Assembly (NCBI GenBank): GCA_016292045.1
Contig: JAEEZX010000002.1
Coordinates: forward strand, 1 to 56,271
Source of the DNA: Bacteroidaceae bacterium
GTDB taxonomy: Bacteria; Bacteroidota; Bacteroidia; Bacteroidales; Bacteroidaceae
Direction: 5' to 3'
Length of the DNA stretch: 56,271 bases
Shown: positions 42,161 through 50,468 of the stretch, one piece after another
Numbering within the stretch: position 1 is the first letter of the stretch
How the letters are laid out: each line of letters opens with the position of its first letter
The notes under the pieces: generated by a model
What the model was told of the DNA's origin: nothing
Database searches by the model: none
The model's input: the letters and a program-made list of their open reading frames with translations, nothing else
Made by a program: the position numbers and the translations under genes

Positions 42161-44077
42161 ATGATAAGTATTGACCATCTTACAATTGAATTCAGCGCTA
42201 GGGCGCTTTTCTCTGACGTGTCGTATGTCATCAATGATCGCGATCGCATTGCTCTTGTGGGAAAGAACGGAGCGGGGAAGAGTACCATGCTGAAAATGAT
42301 AGCAGGTCAGGAACGTCCCACGTCCGGCAATATTGCCATACCGCGTGATACCACAGTGGGTTATCTGCCTCAGGTAATGGTGCTGCACGACGGTCGCACA
42401 GTGATGGAAGAGGCAGAGACAGCTTTCGCACACATACAAAAGGTGCAGAGGGATGTGGAACGTATGCAGGAGGAATTGGCTCAGCGCACCGATTACGATA
42501 CGGAAGACTATATGGCGCTGTGCGAACGCTTTACTCATGAGAGCGAGCGCTTCCAGATGATGGGAGGTGAGAACTATCGTGGCGAACTTGAAAAAACACT
42601 CAAGGGACTCGGTTTCGAACAGCGCGACCTGAACAGGCTTACGAATGAGTTTTCCGGCGGATGGCGCATGCGTATCGAATTGGCAAAAATACTTCTTCAG
42701 CATCCTGATGTGCTTCTTCTCGACGAGCCCACAAACCACCTTGATATCGAATCAATACAATGGTTTGAGAAGTTTCTTTCCACTTATGACGGCGCTGTGA
42801 TGCTTGTGTCTCACGACAGGGCATTTATCAACAACGTTACGACTCGTACGATAGAAATCACCTGTGGCCAGATATATGACTACAAGGTGAAGTATGACGA
42901 ATATCTGGTGCTGCGTGCAGAGCGTCGTGAGCAACAGTTAAGAGCTTACGAGAATCAGCAACGAGAGATAGAAGACGCAAAGGTGTTTATCGAGCGTTTC
43001 CGCTATCAGGCCACTAAGGCAGTGCAGGTGCAGCAGAAAGTGCGTCAATTGGAAAAGATTGTGCCCATTGAGGTGGACGAAGTGGATAATTCGGCTCTGC
43101 ATTTGAAATTTACATGCTCCCAGCGCAGTGGCGACTATCCCATAATCTGTGATGAGGTAAAGAAAGACTACGACCGCACCATATTCTCCCATGTGAATCT
43201 TACGATAAAACGAGGTGAGAAGGTGGCATTCGTGGGGCGTAACGGTGAGGGAAAATCCACCCTTGTGAAGTGCATTCTGGGTGAGATCCCGTTTGAGGGT
43301 ACACTCAAGATTGGACATAATGTGGAGATAGGATATTTCGCACAGAATCAAGCACAGTTGCTCGACGGAGAACTTACTGTGTTTGAGACTATCGACCACG
43401 TGGCTCGCGGCGATATTCGTCTTAAGATACGCGACATACTCGGTGCGTTTATGTTTGGTGGCGAGGCTTCCGACAAGAAGGTTAAGGTGCTTTCTGGAGG
43501 AGAACGTACTCGTCTGGCAATGATTAAACTGCTTCTTGAACCGGTCAATTGTCTTATCCTCGATGAGCCTACAAATCATCTCGATCTTAAAAGTAAGGAT
43601 GTGTTGAAAGAGGCCATTAAAAGTTTCAACGGAACTGTGATTGTGGTGAGCCACGATAGAGATTTTCTCGATGGACTTGTGGAGCGTGTTTATGAATTCG
43701 GTGGAGGCAAGGTGAGAGAATATCTCGGCGGCATTTATGACTGGATAAGGATGCATGAATCTGAGCCTGTAACCACATCGCTTTCCCAGAGTCCGACGGA
43801 ATCGAAAGCTATAGTAGAATCCGACACAGGAGGAAAGACCGACAAAGCTCTTTCGTACGAAGAGCAGAAAGCGCAGGCTCGTGAGCAGCGTAAGAAACAG
43901 AAGGCCATCAAAGAGGCTGAAGATGCAGTGACGCAACTGGAGCAAGCGGTCAAGATACTTGAGGCTCGGATGTCCACACCGGAAGGTAGTGCAGATCCTT
44001 CTCTCTATGAGAAACATGCTGCATTGAAGGCGCAATTGGAGAAAGCCGAGGAGACTTGGCTTGAATTGAACGTATAA
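42161..44077 (+). CDS. ABC-F family ATPase (Uup/YheS-like)
   Basis: A 638-residue soluble protein with two ABC domains and no membrane part. Domain 1: Walker A GKNGAGKST, signature FSGGWRMRIELAKIL, Walker B VLLLDEPTNHLD. A charged linker follows (about 240-315, YENQQREIEDAKVFIERFR). Domain 2: GRNGEGKST, LSGGERTRLAMIK, LILDEPTNHLD. A C-terminal coiled coil (about 560-635) resembles Uup. ABC-F proteins bind the ribosomal E site and relieve stalled translation or give antibiotic protection; this housekeeping type is more likely than a resistance factor. The transcript would be nearly leaderless. It heads a row of plus-strand genes. Confidence 0.92.
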   Translation: MISIDHLTIEFSARALFSDVSYVINDRDRIALVGKNGAGKSTMLKMIAGQERPTSGNIAIPRDTTVGYLPQVMVLHDGRTVMEEAETAFAHIQKVQRDVERMQEELAQRTDYDTEDYMALCERFTHESERFQMMGGENYRGELEKTLKGLGFEQRDLNRLTNEFSGGWRMRIELAKILLQHPDVLLLDEPTNHLDIESIQWFEKFLSTYDGAVMLVSHDRAFINNVTTRTIEITCGQIYDYKVKYDEYLVLRAERREQQLRAYENQQREIEDAKVFIERFRYQATKAVQVQQKVRQLEKIVPIEVDEVDNSALHLKFTCSQRSGDYPIICDEVKKDYDRTIFSHVNLTIKRGEKVAFVGRNGEGKSTLVKCILGEIPFEGTLKIGHNVEIGYFAQNQAQLLDGELTVFETIDHVARGDIRLKIRDILGAFMFGGEASDKKVKVLSGGERTRLAMIKLLLEPVNCLILDEPTNHLDLKSKDVLKEAIKSFNGTVIVVSHDRDFLDGLVERVYEFGGGKVREYLGGIYDWIRMHESEPVTTSLSQSPTESKAIVESDTGGKTDKALSYEEQKAQAREQRKKQKAIKEAEDAVTQLEQAVKILEARMSTPEGSADPSLYEKHAALKAQLEKAEETWLELNV

Positions 44078-44107
44078 TGATAGTAAAAAAGAAATAGAAA
44101 TAATAAG

Positions 44108-45025
44108 ATGCCACTTAGATTACCGAATAAACTGCCGGCAATAGAGTTTCTCAAAAAAGAGAATATCTTTGTCTTGGACGAACTGCGTGCATCAACTCAG
44201 GATATTCGTCCCCTGAGGATATGCATTCTTAATCTGATGCCTCTTAAGATAACCACGGAGACAGACCTTATTCGTCTGCTCTCCAATTCTCCCTTGCAGC
44301 TCGAACTGCATCTGATGAAGGTAAAGGCTCACACTTCTAAGAATACACCCGTGGAGCACATGCGGGCATTCTACCGTGACTTTGAGGAGATGAAGGGGGA
44401 GAAGTTCGATGGAATGATTATCACCGGAGCCCCTGTGGAGCATCTCGACTTTGAGGAGGTGAGATATTGGGATGAGATGAAGGAAATCTTCGACTGGTGT
44501 TATACTCACGTCACTTCCACGCTCTATATCTGTTGGGCTGCGCAGGCAGGACTTTATCACCGATACGGTATTCCCAAATATCCTCTTCCAGAAAAGATGT
44601 TCGGCATATTCCCGCAGAATCTTGCGGATGCCTCTTTGCCTCTCTTCCGTGGTTTCGACGATAAGTTCAATATGCCTCACAGCCGTCACTCCGAGATACG
44701 GCGTGAGGACATTGAGTGCGTGCCAGGTTTGAGTATCATTGCAGAAAGTCCCGTTAGCGGTGTCTCGATGGTAATGGGACGCGGAGGACGTGAGATATAC
44801 ATTACAGGACACAGTGAGTATTCACCGCTCACGCTCGATACAGAATACCGTCGCGATTTGGCGAAAGGGCTGGATATTCACGTTCCTTACAACTACTACA
44901 TAGACGACGATCCGGACAAGGGAGTGCGTGTGACGTGGCGTGCGCATGCTAATCTGCTTTTCACCAACTGGCTCAACTATTACGTATATCAGGAGACTCC
45001 GTTTGACATCAACGAGATACATTGA
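44108..45025 (+). CDS. metA: homoserine O-acyltransferase (predicted acetyl-CoA specific)
   Basis: A 305-residue enzyme of the MetA family that activates homoserine for methionine synthesis. ICWAAQAGLYH holds the catalytic Cys, and TGHSEYSPLTLD the His and Glu. The start MPLRLPNKLPA is typical. The loop TGAPVEHLDFEEVRYW has Glu after PV; in the Bacillus cereus enzyme Glu at this place gives acetyl-CoA use, whereas E. coli MetA has Gly and uses succinyl-CoA. I therefore predict O-acetylhomoserine as product. No S-box or other methionine riboswitch is seen in the 30-bp gap behind the ABC-F gene. Confidence 0.93.
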   Translation: MPLRLPNKLPAIEFLKKENIFVLDELRASTQDIRPLRICILNLMPLKITTETDLIRLLSNSPLQLELHLMKVKAHTSKNTPVEHMRAFYRDFEEMKGEKFDGMIITGAPVEHLDFEEVRYWDEMKEIFDWCYTHVTSTLYICWAAQAGLYHRYGIPKYPLPEKMFGIFPQNLADASLPLFRGFDDKFNMPHSRHSEIRREDIECVPGLSIIAESPVSGVSMVMGRGGREIYITGHSEYSPLTLDTEYRRDLAKGLDIHVPYNYYIDDDPDKGVRVTWRAHANLLFTNWLNYYVYQETPFDINEIH

Positions 45026-46466
45026 ACTGCTTGCTCCGGCAAAGAATCTGGAGACGGCCTTGGCTGCAATCAGTCACGGCGCAGATGCCGTGTACATAGG
45101 TGCAGAGCGCTATGGCGCACGTGCCGCTGCGGGCAATTCGGTGGAAGACATTGCCGCTGTGGTGGCAGCAGCTCGTCCATTCGGGGTGAAAGTATATGTT
45201 ACGCTCAACACGCTGCTCTACGATGAAGAATATGATGAGGCTGTTCGTTTGGCTCACGATTTATATACCGCAGGAGTAGATGCCTTCATCATACAGGACG
45301 AGCGTTTGGCGGAGATGCTCTCCGATTTGCCACTTCATGCCTCTACGCAGATGGACAACCGCGATGCATCCAAGGTAAGAAATCTTTTTGAGAAAGGATT
45401 CCTCCAGACGGTGCTTGCCAGGGAACTCACCATAGACGAGATACGCAGTATTCACGAGGCTGTTCCGGAGATGCCTTTGGAGGTGTTTGTTCATGGTGCC
45501 GTGTGTGTATGCTACAGCGGTTGCTGCTATGCATCGGAGGTGTGTTACGGACGCTCTGCTAACAGAGGGGAGTGCGCTCAGTTTTGCCGCATGCCTTATA
45601 CGTTGGAAGATGGCGAAGGAAAACCTCTTGCCAGTGGACATCTCCTGTCGATGAAGGATATGAATCGCACCGATGACCTTGAGGCTCTGCTCGATGCCGG
45701 TGTTACATCGCTCAAGATAGAGGGACGTCTCAAGGATGTTGCCTACGTGAAGAATGTCACGGCGTGGTATCGTCAGCATCTGGATGCGCTGTTCCGCAGG
45801 AGGAGTGAATACAGAAGAAGTTCGTGGGGCAAAGAGACCTTCTCTTTTACACCCGATATAGAGCGCACATTCCAGCGCGGTTATATGGATTATTTCATGC
45901 ACGGACGCACAGCAGAGATGGCTTGTATCCTCACGCCTAAGAGTATGGGTAAACGGGTCGGGGTGGTGAAGAGCGTGCGCCATAATCATATCGTGGTGTC
46001 TTCCCTGTGCAGTTTTGCCAATGGTGACGGACTATGCTATGACGATGGCGGCCGCCTTGTGGGATTCCGTGTGAACAGGGCGGACGGTAATCATCTTTAT
46101 CCTCATGTGATGCCGTCCGGACTGCGTGAAGGGACGGTGCTCTATCGCAATCAGGATATGGAGATGGAACGCACGCTTCAGGGCAATACCGCCGTGCGCA
46201 AGGTCGGACTTACGTGGACGCTTGAGCATACGGCAAAAAATCTTTTCTGTCTGACGGCAGACAGGGAAGACGGTGCAAGGGCTCAGCGTGTGTTTACATG
46301 GGAAGCTCAGGTGGCAAAGACAGATCAGAGGCAAAGCATCACAGATGTGTTGTCGCGTTTGGGCGATACTCCTTACGAAGCACGTGAAGTGCGTTGCGAC
46401 GGTGATTGTTTTATTCCGAAAAGTGTACTCACAGAATGGAGAAGAGAGACGATAGAGCAGTTCTGA
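45003..46466 (+). CDS. peptidase U32 family protein, lacking the C-terminal tail
   Basis: A 487-residue protein of the U32 family (RlhA/TrhP group, linked to hydroxylation of 23S rRNA or tRNA). The best start is TTG 45003, inside the end of metA, giving TSTRYIELLAPAKN; the ATGs at 44940/44946 would add a tail not seen in relatives. The U32 core has GADAVYIGAERYGARA, ASTQMDN, VFVHGAVCVCYSGCC and the Cys cluster NRGECAQFCRMPY, plus SLKIEGRLKDVAYV. Relatives have about 600 residues and end with a Cys-rich segment. Here the frame stops after ETIEQF, and that segment appears in the next frame as a separate small gene. Confidence 0.85.
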   Translation: MTSTRYIELLAPAKNLETALAAISHGADAVYIGAERYGARAAAGNSVEDIAAVVAAARPFGVKVYVTLNTLLYDEEYDEAVRLAHDLYTAGVDAFIIQDERLAEMLSDLPLHASTQMDNRDASKVRNLFEKGFLQTVLARELTIDEIRSIHEAVPEMPLEVFVHGAVCVCYSGCCYASEVCYGRSANRGECAQFCRMPYTLEDGEGKPLASGHLLSMKDMNRTDDLEALLDAGVTSLKIEGRLKDVAYVKNVTAWYRQHLDALFRRRSEYRRSSWGKETFSFTPDIERTFQRGYMDYFMHGRTAEMACILTPKSMGKRVGVVKSVRHNHIVVSSLCSFANGDGLCYDDGGRLVGFRVNRADGNHLYPHVMPSGLREGTVLYRNQDMEMERTLQGNTAVRKVGLTWTLEHTAKNLFCLTADREDGARAQRVFTWEAQVAKTDQRQSITDVLSRLGDTPYEAREVRCDGDCFIPKSVLTEWRRETIEQF

Positions 46467-46636
46467 TGACATGCCGCTACTGCATCCGCTACGAGATGGG
46501 ACTATGCCTTAAGGAGAATCCCGATGCACCTCGTGGGCCGTTGTTCCTGCGCGGTGCCGACGGACGTCGTTTCGAACTGCGCTTCGACTGTCGGCGCTGT
46601 GAGATGCAAGTGCTTAATACAGACTCTGGTAAATAA
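46466..46636 (+). CDS. detached Cys-rich C-terminal domain of the U32 protein
   Basis: A 56-residue product whose ATG overlaps the U32 stop (TGATG at 46464-46468). Sequence CRYCIRYEMGLC near the start and FDCRRCEM near the end give four to five paired Cys, like a zinc or Fe-S knuckle. The same pattern ends full-length U32 proteins of Bacteroidales, where it is joined to the core through about 70-80 residues not found here. So either the gene is split with translational coupling or an internal deletion shifted the frame. The family match is from memory. Confidence 0.6.
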   Translation: MTCRYCIRYEMGLCLKENPDAPRGPLFLRGADGRRFELRFDCRRCEMQVLNTDSGK

Positions 46637-46648
46637 TCTTTTATCATT

Positions 46649-47419
46649 ATGCCGCGCCACTATACAGCTAATTTTAACTTCCGTGTGACGGACTCGATAC
46701 CTCTTCAGAGGGAGCGTCCGTTGCATAGCCAGCAAGTGCAGGGTGACACGATGTGGGTGACGCGGGATGATATTCTGGTGGTGGCTCAGATATCCGTCAT
46801 TCCCGAGGATTCCATCGACACGGTATGGGTGAAGGTGGCTCGCGACCAGATGACACAGGGGTGGGTGAGAGAGAGCCGTCTTCTGGAGAGCGTGGTGCCT
46901 CGCGACCCTATTTCAGAGTATATAAATCTCTTCTCCAGTCGTCATACGGACTACTTCATGAGTTTTACTCTTCTCATACTTCTCTTGTGGCTGTGGTTCC
47001 GTTCGGAGCATATGTCTCTGCCCACCGTGCATTTCAACGATATCAAAAGCGGTTATCCCGCCACGTTCTGTCTCACCTTGTCGGCAGCCGCAATGCTCTA
47101 CGCTGCCATTCAGAAATATTATCCCGACGAGTGGCAGGAGTATTATTTCCATCCGTCGATGAATCCTTTCGGTTGGCCGTTAATGGTGAGTCTGTTTCTC
47201 ATCAGTGTGTGGCTGCTGATTATTATGGCTATAGCTACGGTTCAGGAGATGTTCCGTCTGCTTTCTGGGCGTAACTTTGTTTTGTATGCTGCCACGCTGA
47301 CCAGTGTTGCGATGGTCGATTACATGCTGTTTACCATGCTGCCCTTCCCTTGGGCGAGCATACCTCTATTTGTGTTATACACCCTCTACGCCCTTTATCA
47401 AATGTATGGCAAAGGTTAA
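46649..47419 (+). CDS. conserved membrane protein with SH3-like N-terminus
   Basis: A 256-residue protein not assigned to a named family. Residues 1-90 are soluble and beta-rich (VQGDTMWVTRDDILVVAQIS, WVKVARDQMTQGWVRESRL), resembling a bacterial SH3 domain. Four membrane helices follow: FMSFTLLILLLWLWF (about 109-123), TFCLTLSAAAMLYAAI (138-153), PLMVSLFLISVWLLIIMAI (172-191), and a final hydrophobic pair (about 210-250). No signal peptide. It lies between the U32 tail and radA and overlaps the radA start by 14 bp, so it is translated with it. Role unknown. Confidence 0.75.
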   Translation: MPRHYTANFNFRVTDSIPLQRERPLHSQQVQGDTMWVTRDDILVVAQISVIPEDSIDTVWVKVARDQMTQGWVRESRLLESVVPRDPISEYINLFSSRHTDYFMSFTLLILLLWLWFRSEHMSLPTVHFNDIKSGYPATFCLTLSAAAMLYAAIQKYYPDEWQEYYFHPSMNPFGWPLMVSLFLISVWLLIIMAIATVQEMFRLLSGRNFVLYAATLTSVAMVDYMLFTMLPFPWASIPLFVLYTLYALYQMYGKG

Positions 47420-48791
47420 AACGATGTATGTCTGCTCAGAATGCGGACAGGAGAGTTCACAGTGGATGGGACGTTGTCCCTCTTGTGGTCAGTGGAACAC
47501 AATGAAGCAGTTCCACGAGGCGCAGACGCCAAAGGAAAAGATACAGTTGCCGGGAACCTCTTCCGGTGCGGAGCGTTCTTCGCAGCGCAAACCTACTCTC
47601 ATCCGTGATATTTCCGTTGATAAAGAGGTGCGTATTGATATGTGCGACGATGAGCTCAACCGTGTTCTCGGTGGAGGTCTTGTTGCCGGCAGTCTTTGTC
47701 TTCTGGGCGGCGAACCGGGTATAGGCAAGAGCACGCTTGTGCTTCAGACCATCCTTCGTCTCGACGACCTCAAGGTGCTTTATGTGTCGGGCGAGGAGAG
47801 TGCCAGGCAGATAAAACTCAGAGCCGACCGACTCGGCGGCACCACGAGCGACCGTCTCCTGCTTCTCACGGAGACATCACTGGAACAGATATACGCACGC
47901 ATCGGGGAGTTGCAGCCGGATCTTGTAGTGATAGACTCCATACAGACGATATCCACAGAGACGGTGGAGTCCTCTCCCGGAAGTCTTTCGCAGATACGTG
48001 AATGTGCAGCTTCACTGCTGAAATACGCTAAAAGTGGCGGTGCAAGCATCATTCTCATCGGACATATCACGAAGGACGGCACGCTGGCCGGCCCCAAGGT
48101 GTTGGAGCATATTGTCGACACCGTACTTCAGTTTGAGGGCGACCAGCACCACATGTATCGTATTCTGCGTGGCATAAAGAACCGCTTCGGCAGCACTTCC
48201 GAACTCGGACTATATGAGATGCGTTCGGAGGGACTTCGCGCCGTGTCCAATCCTTCCGAACTGTGGATTTCCGACGAGCGTGAAGGGCTTTCCGGTGTTG
48301 CCATCTGTTCTGTGATGGAGGGCGTGCGACCTTTCCTCATCGAGACGCAGGCTCTTGTGTCCACTGCCGCCTATGGTACGGCGCAGCGCAGCACCATCGG
48401 TTTTGAAGGCCGTCGTCTCAACATGCTGCTCGCGGTGCTTGAGAAGAGAGTCGGTTTCAAGTTGGCACAGAAGGATGTCTTTCTCAATATTGCCGGAGGA
48501 CTTCGCGTGTCCGACCCTGCTCTCGATCTTGCCGTTGTTGCAGCAGTTCTTTCCAGTAACGTGGACACTCCTATTGAGGCCGACGTGGCGATGTGCGGCG
48601 AGGTGGGTCTTTCGGGTGAGATACGTCCGGTTTCGCGTATTGAACAGCGCATTTCCGAGGCGCAGCGTCTTGGTTTCAGCCGTATGGTGTTGCCCCGCGG
48701 CAATATGAACGGCATAGATGCTTCAAAATACAAGATATCGCTATGTCCCGTATCCCGCGTGTCGGATGCGGTGAGGGAACTTTTCGGATGA
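47406..48791 (+). CDS. radA: DNA repair protein RadA
   Basis: A 461-residue RecA-like ATPase of homologous recombination that helps branch migration. ATG 47406 (MAKVKTMYVCSECG) is chosen; the upstream open frame belongs to the membrane protein. An N-terminal C4 zinc finger (CSECG...CPSCG), Walker A GGEPGIGKST, the RadA-specific KNRFGSTSELG motif, and a C-terminal Lon-like domain (VFLNIAGGLRV, MCGEVGLSGEIRPV) are in place. It ends 1 bp before the FAD enzyme. Confidence 0.95.
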   Translation: MAKVKTMYVCSECGQESSQWMGRCPSCGQWNTMKQFHEAQTPKEKIQLPGTSSGAERSSQRKPTLIRDISVDKEVRIDMCDDELNRVLGGGLVAGSLCLLGGEPGIGKSTLVLQTILRLDDLKVLYVSGEESARQIKLRADRLGGTTSDRLLLLTETSLEQIYARIGELQPDLVVIDSIQTISTETVESSPGSLSQIRECAASLLKYAKSGGASIILIGHITKDGTLAGPKVLEHIVDTVLQFEGDQHHMYRILRGIKNRFGSTSELGLYEMRSEGLRAVSNPSELWISDEREGLSGVAICSVMEGVRPFLIETQALVSTAAYGTAQRSTIGFEGRRLNMLLAVLEKRVGFKLAQKDVFLNIAGGLRVSDPALDLAVVAAVLSSNVDTPIEADVAMCGEVGLSGEIRPVSRIEQRISEAQRLGFSRMVLPRGNMNGIDASKYKISLCPVSRVSDAVRELFG

Positions 48792-48792
48792 T

Positions 48793-50307
48793 ATGGAATA
48801 CACTCTGAAACTTACGCCGAAGCAGGCTTCCAGTGAGGACAGCATACGTCGCTATCTGGCCGAGGAGAGGGGTGTGAAGTGCTCTTCTCTTTGGGTGCGC
48901 AGACGCAGCATTGATGCGCGTCAGCGTCAGGTGTGGATTAATCTCACGGTGGAGACCGATCCCGACCCGGATGTCTTCGAGGTGCCTCCTTTCCAGATTC
49001 GTGATGTGTCCGCTCAGCCTCCTGTCATCGTTGTCGGAGCGGGGCCTGCCGGACTTTTTGCGGCTTTGCGTCTTATTGAGCGCGGCTATCGTCCCATTGT
49101 GCTGGAGCGCGGAAAGAATGTGCGTGAACGCAAGAAAGATATCGCACGTATCCGTCCCGAGCAGCGTGTCGACCCGGAGAGCAACTATTCCTTCGGCGAG
49201 GGAGGAGCCGGAGCTTATTCCGACGGTAAACTCTACACTCGCAGTAAGAAGCGCGGTGATGTCACTTCCGTGCTTCGCCTTTTTGTGCAGCACGGTGCTT
49301 CTCCGTCCATCCTCGTCGACGCACATCCTCATATCGGCACCGACCGCTTGCCGCGTGTCATAGAGAATATCCGCGAGAGTATACTGCGTGCAGGCGGCGA
49401 GGTGCATTTCCAGACACGTGTGGAGCGTCTTCTCCTTTCTGCTGACGACCGTGTGGAGGGTGTTGTGGCTGCGGGGCGTGAGTTCCGTGCTTCCTCCGTC
49501 ATTCTCGCCACAGGTCATTCTGCGTGCGATGTCTATCGCTATCTTGTGGAGGCCGGTATCGAGGTGGAGGCAAAAGGTCTTGCCGTCGGTGTGCGTCTGG
49601 AGCATCCTGCGCATCTCATCGACCAGATAATGTATCACAGCCGTGAGGGTCGCGGGCAGTATCTCCCGGCTGCGGAGTATTCCATGGTGGACCAGATCGA
49701 CGGTCGCGGTGTATACACTTTCTGCATGTGTCCCGGCGGTTTTGTCGTGCCGGCAGCCACGGGACCCGAGCAGGTGGTGGTCAACGGCATGAGCCCCAGC
49801 GGTCGCGGTGGCCGGTGGTCCAACAGCGGGGTGGTGGTGGAGATGCCCCCCACGGGTGACGACCCTCTTTGTATGCTGCGTCAGCAGGAGGAGATAGAAC
49901 GTCTCTGCTGGCTTCAGGCCAATCAGATGCAGACGGCACCCGCGCAGCGCATGGCAGACTTTGTCAACGGCCGTCTGTCTGCCGACCTCAATGCCTCGAG
50001 TTATGCTCCCGGTCTGGTGGCTTCTCCGCTTCATTTCTGGATGCCGAAGGATATCTCAGAGCGCCTTCGTGAGGCTTTCCGTCTCTGGGGCAGACGCTAT
50101 CACGGCTTCCTCACCAACGAGGCTACTGTCATTGCTGTGGAGACGCGCACCTCCTCGCCGGTACGTATCCTGCGCGACAGAGAACTCCTTCATCATGTGC
50201 GCATTCGCGGTCTTTATCCGGCCGGTGAAGGTGCCGGTTATGCCGGCGGCATTGTGAGTGCAGCCATCGACGGTCAGCGTTGTGCGGACGCTGTGTGCGG
50301 CGACTAA
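48793..50307 (+). CDS. NAD(P)/FAD-dependent dehydrogenase (COG2509 type)
   Basis: A 504-residue flavoprotein. A small N-terminal domain (1-70) precedes the FAD-binding motif VIVVGAGPAGLFAALRLIERG (key residues GAGPAG at about 79-84). Further signatures are ERGKNVRERKKDIA, SNYSFGEGGAGAYSDGKLYTR, and VDAHPHIGTDRLP, characteristic of an uncharacterised group of FAD enzymes related to electron-transfer dehydrogenases. The end (GLYPAGEGAGYAGGIVSAA) closes the FAD fold. Substrate unknown. It follows radA with a 1-bp gap. The next gene has its own promoter. Confidence 0.85.
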   Translation: MEYTLKLTPKQASSEDSIRRYLAEERGVKCSSLWVRRRSIDARQRQVWINLTVETDPDPDVFEVPPFQIRDVSAQPPVIVVGAGPAGLFAALRLIERGYRPIVLERGKNVRERKKDIARIRPEQRVDPESNYSFGEGGAGAYSDGKLYTRSKKRGDVTSVLRLFVQHGASPSILVDAHPHIGTDRLPRVIENIRESILRAGGEVHFQTRVERLLLSADDRVEGVVAAGREFRASSVILATGHSACDVYRYLVEAGIEVEAKGLAVGVRLEHPAHLIDQIMYHSREGRGQYLPAAEYSMVDQIDGRGVYTFCMCPGGFVVPAATGPEQVVVNGMSPSGRGGRWSNSGVVVEMPPTGDDPLCMLRQQEEIERLCWLQANQMQTAPAQRMADFVNGRLSADLNASSYAPGLVASPLHFWMPKDISERLREAFRLWGRRYHGFLTNEATVIAVETRTSSPVRILRDRELLHHVRIRGLYPAGEGAGYAGGIVSAAIDGQRCADAVCGD

Positions 50308-50420
50308 TGTCTCGCGCGTACCTAAAGTAATTAGTGTGTCCTTTGTGGTAAAAATCGAAAAATGTCAATTTTGTCCTACTTTTGTGCAATTTTGTGCGAT
50401 TCTTTTTGAAAAACACTCCG

Positions 50421-50428
50421 TACCTTTG
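50421..50428 (+). promoter_or_regulatory. -7 element of the GH29-GH97 unit
   Basis: TACCTTTG followed by CA, 40 bp before ATG 50469. A second match, TACTTTTG, lies at 50377-50384. Neither has a TTTG at the ideal distance. Confidence 0.65.
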
Positions 50429-50468
50429 CACCGTGAAAATCTAATATAACACAAAAACTTACCACAAA

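Noticed and set aside
44078..44107. SAM riboswitch before metA
   Set aside because: The gap is only 30 bp and AT-rich, with no stem structure.
48676..50034. A 452-codon minus-strand open frame
   Set aside because: Antisense to the FAD enzyme; no motif.
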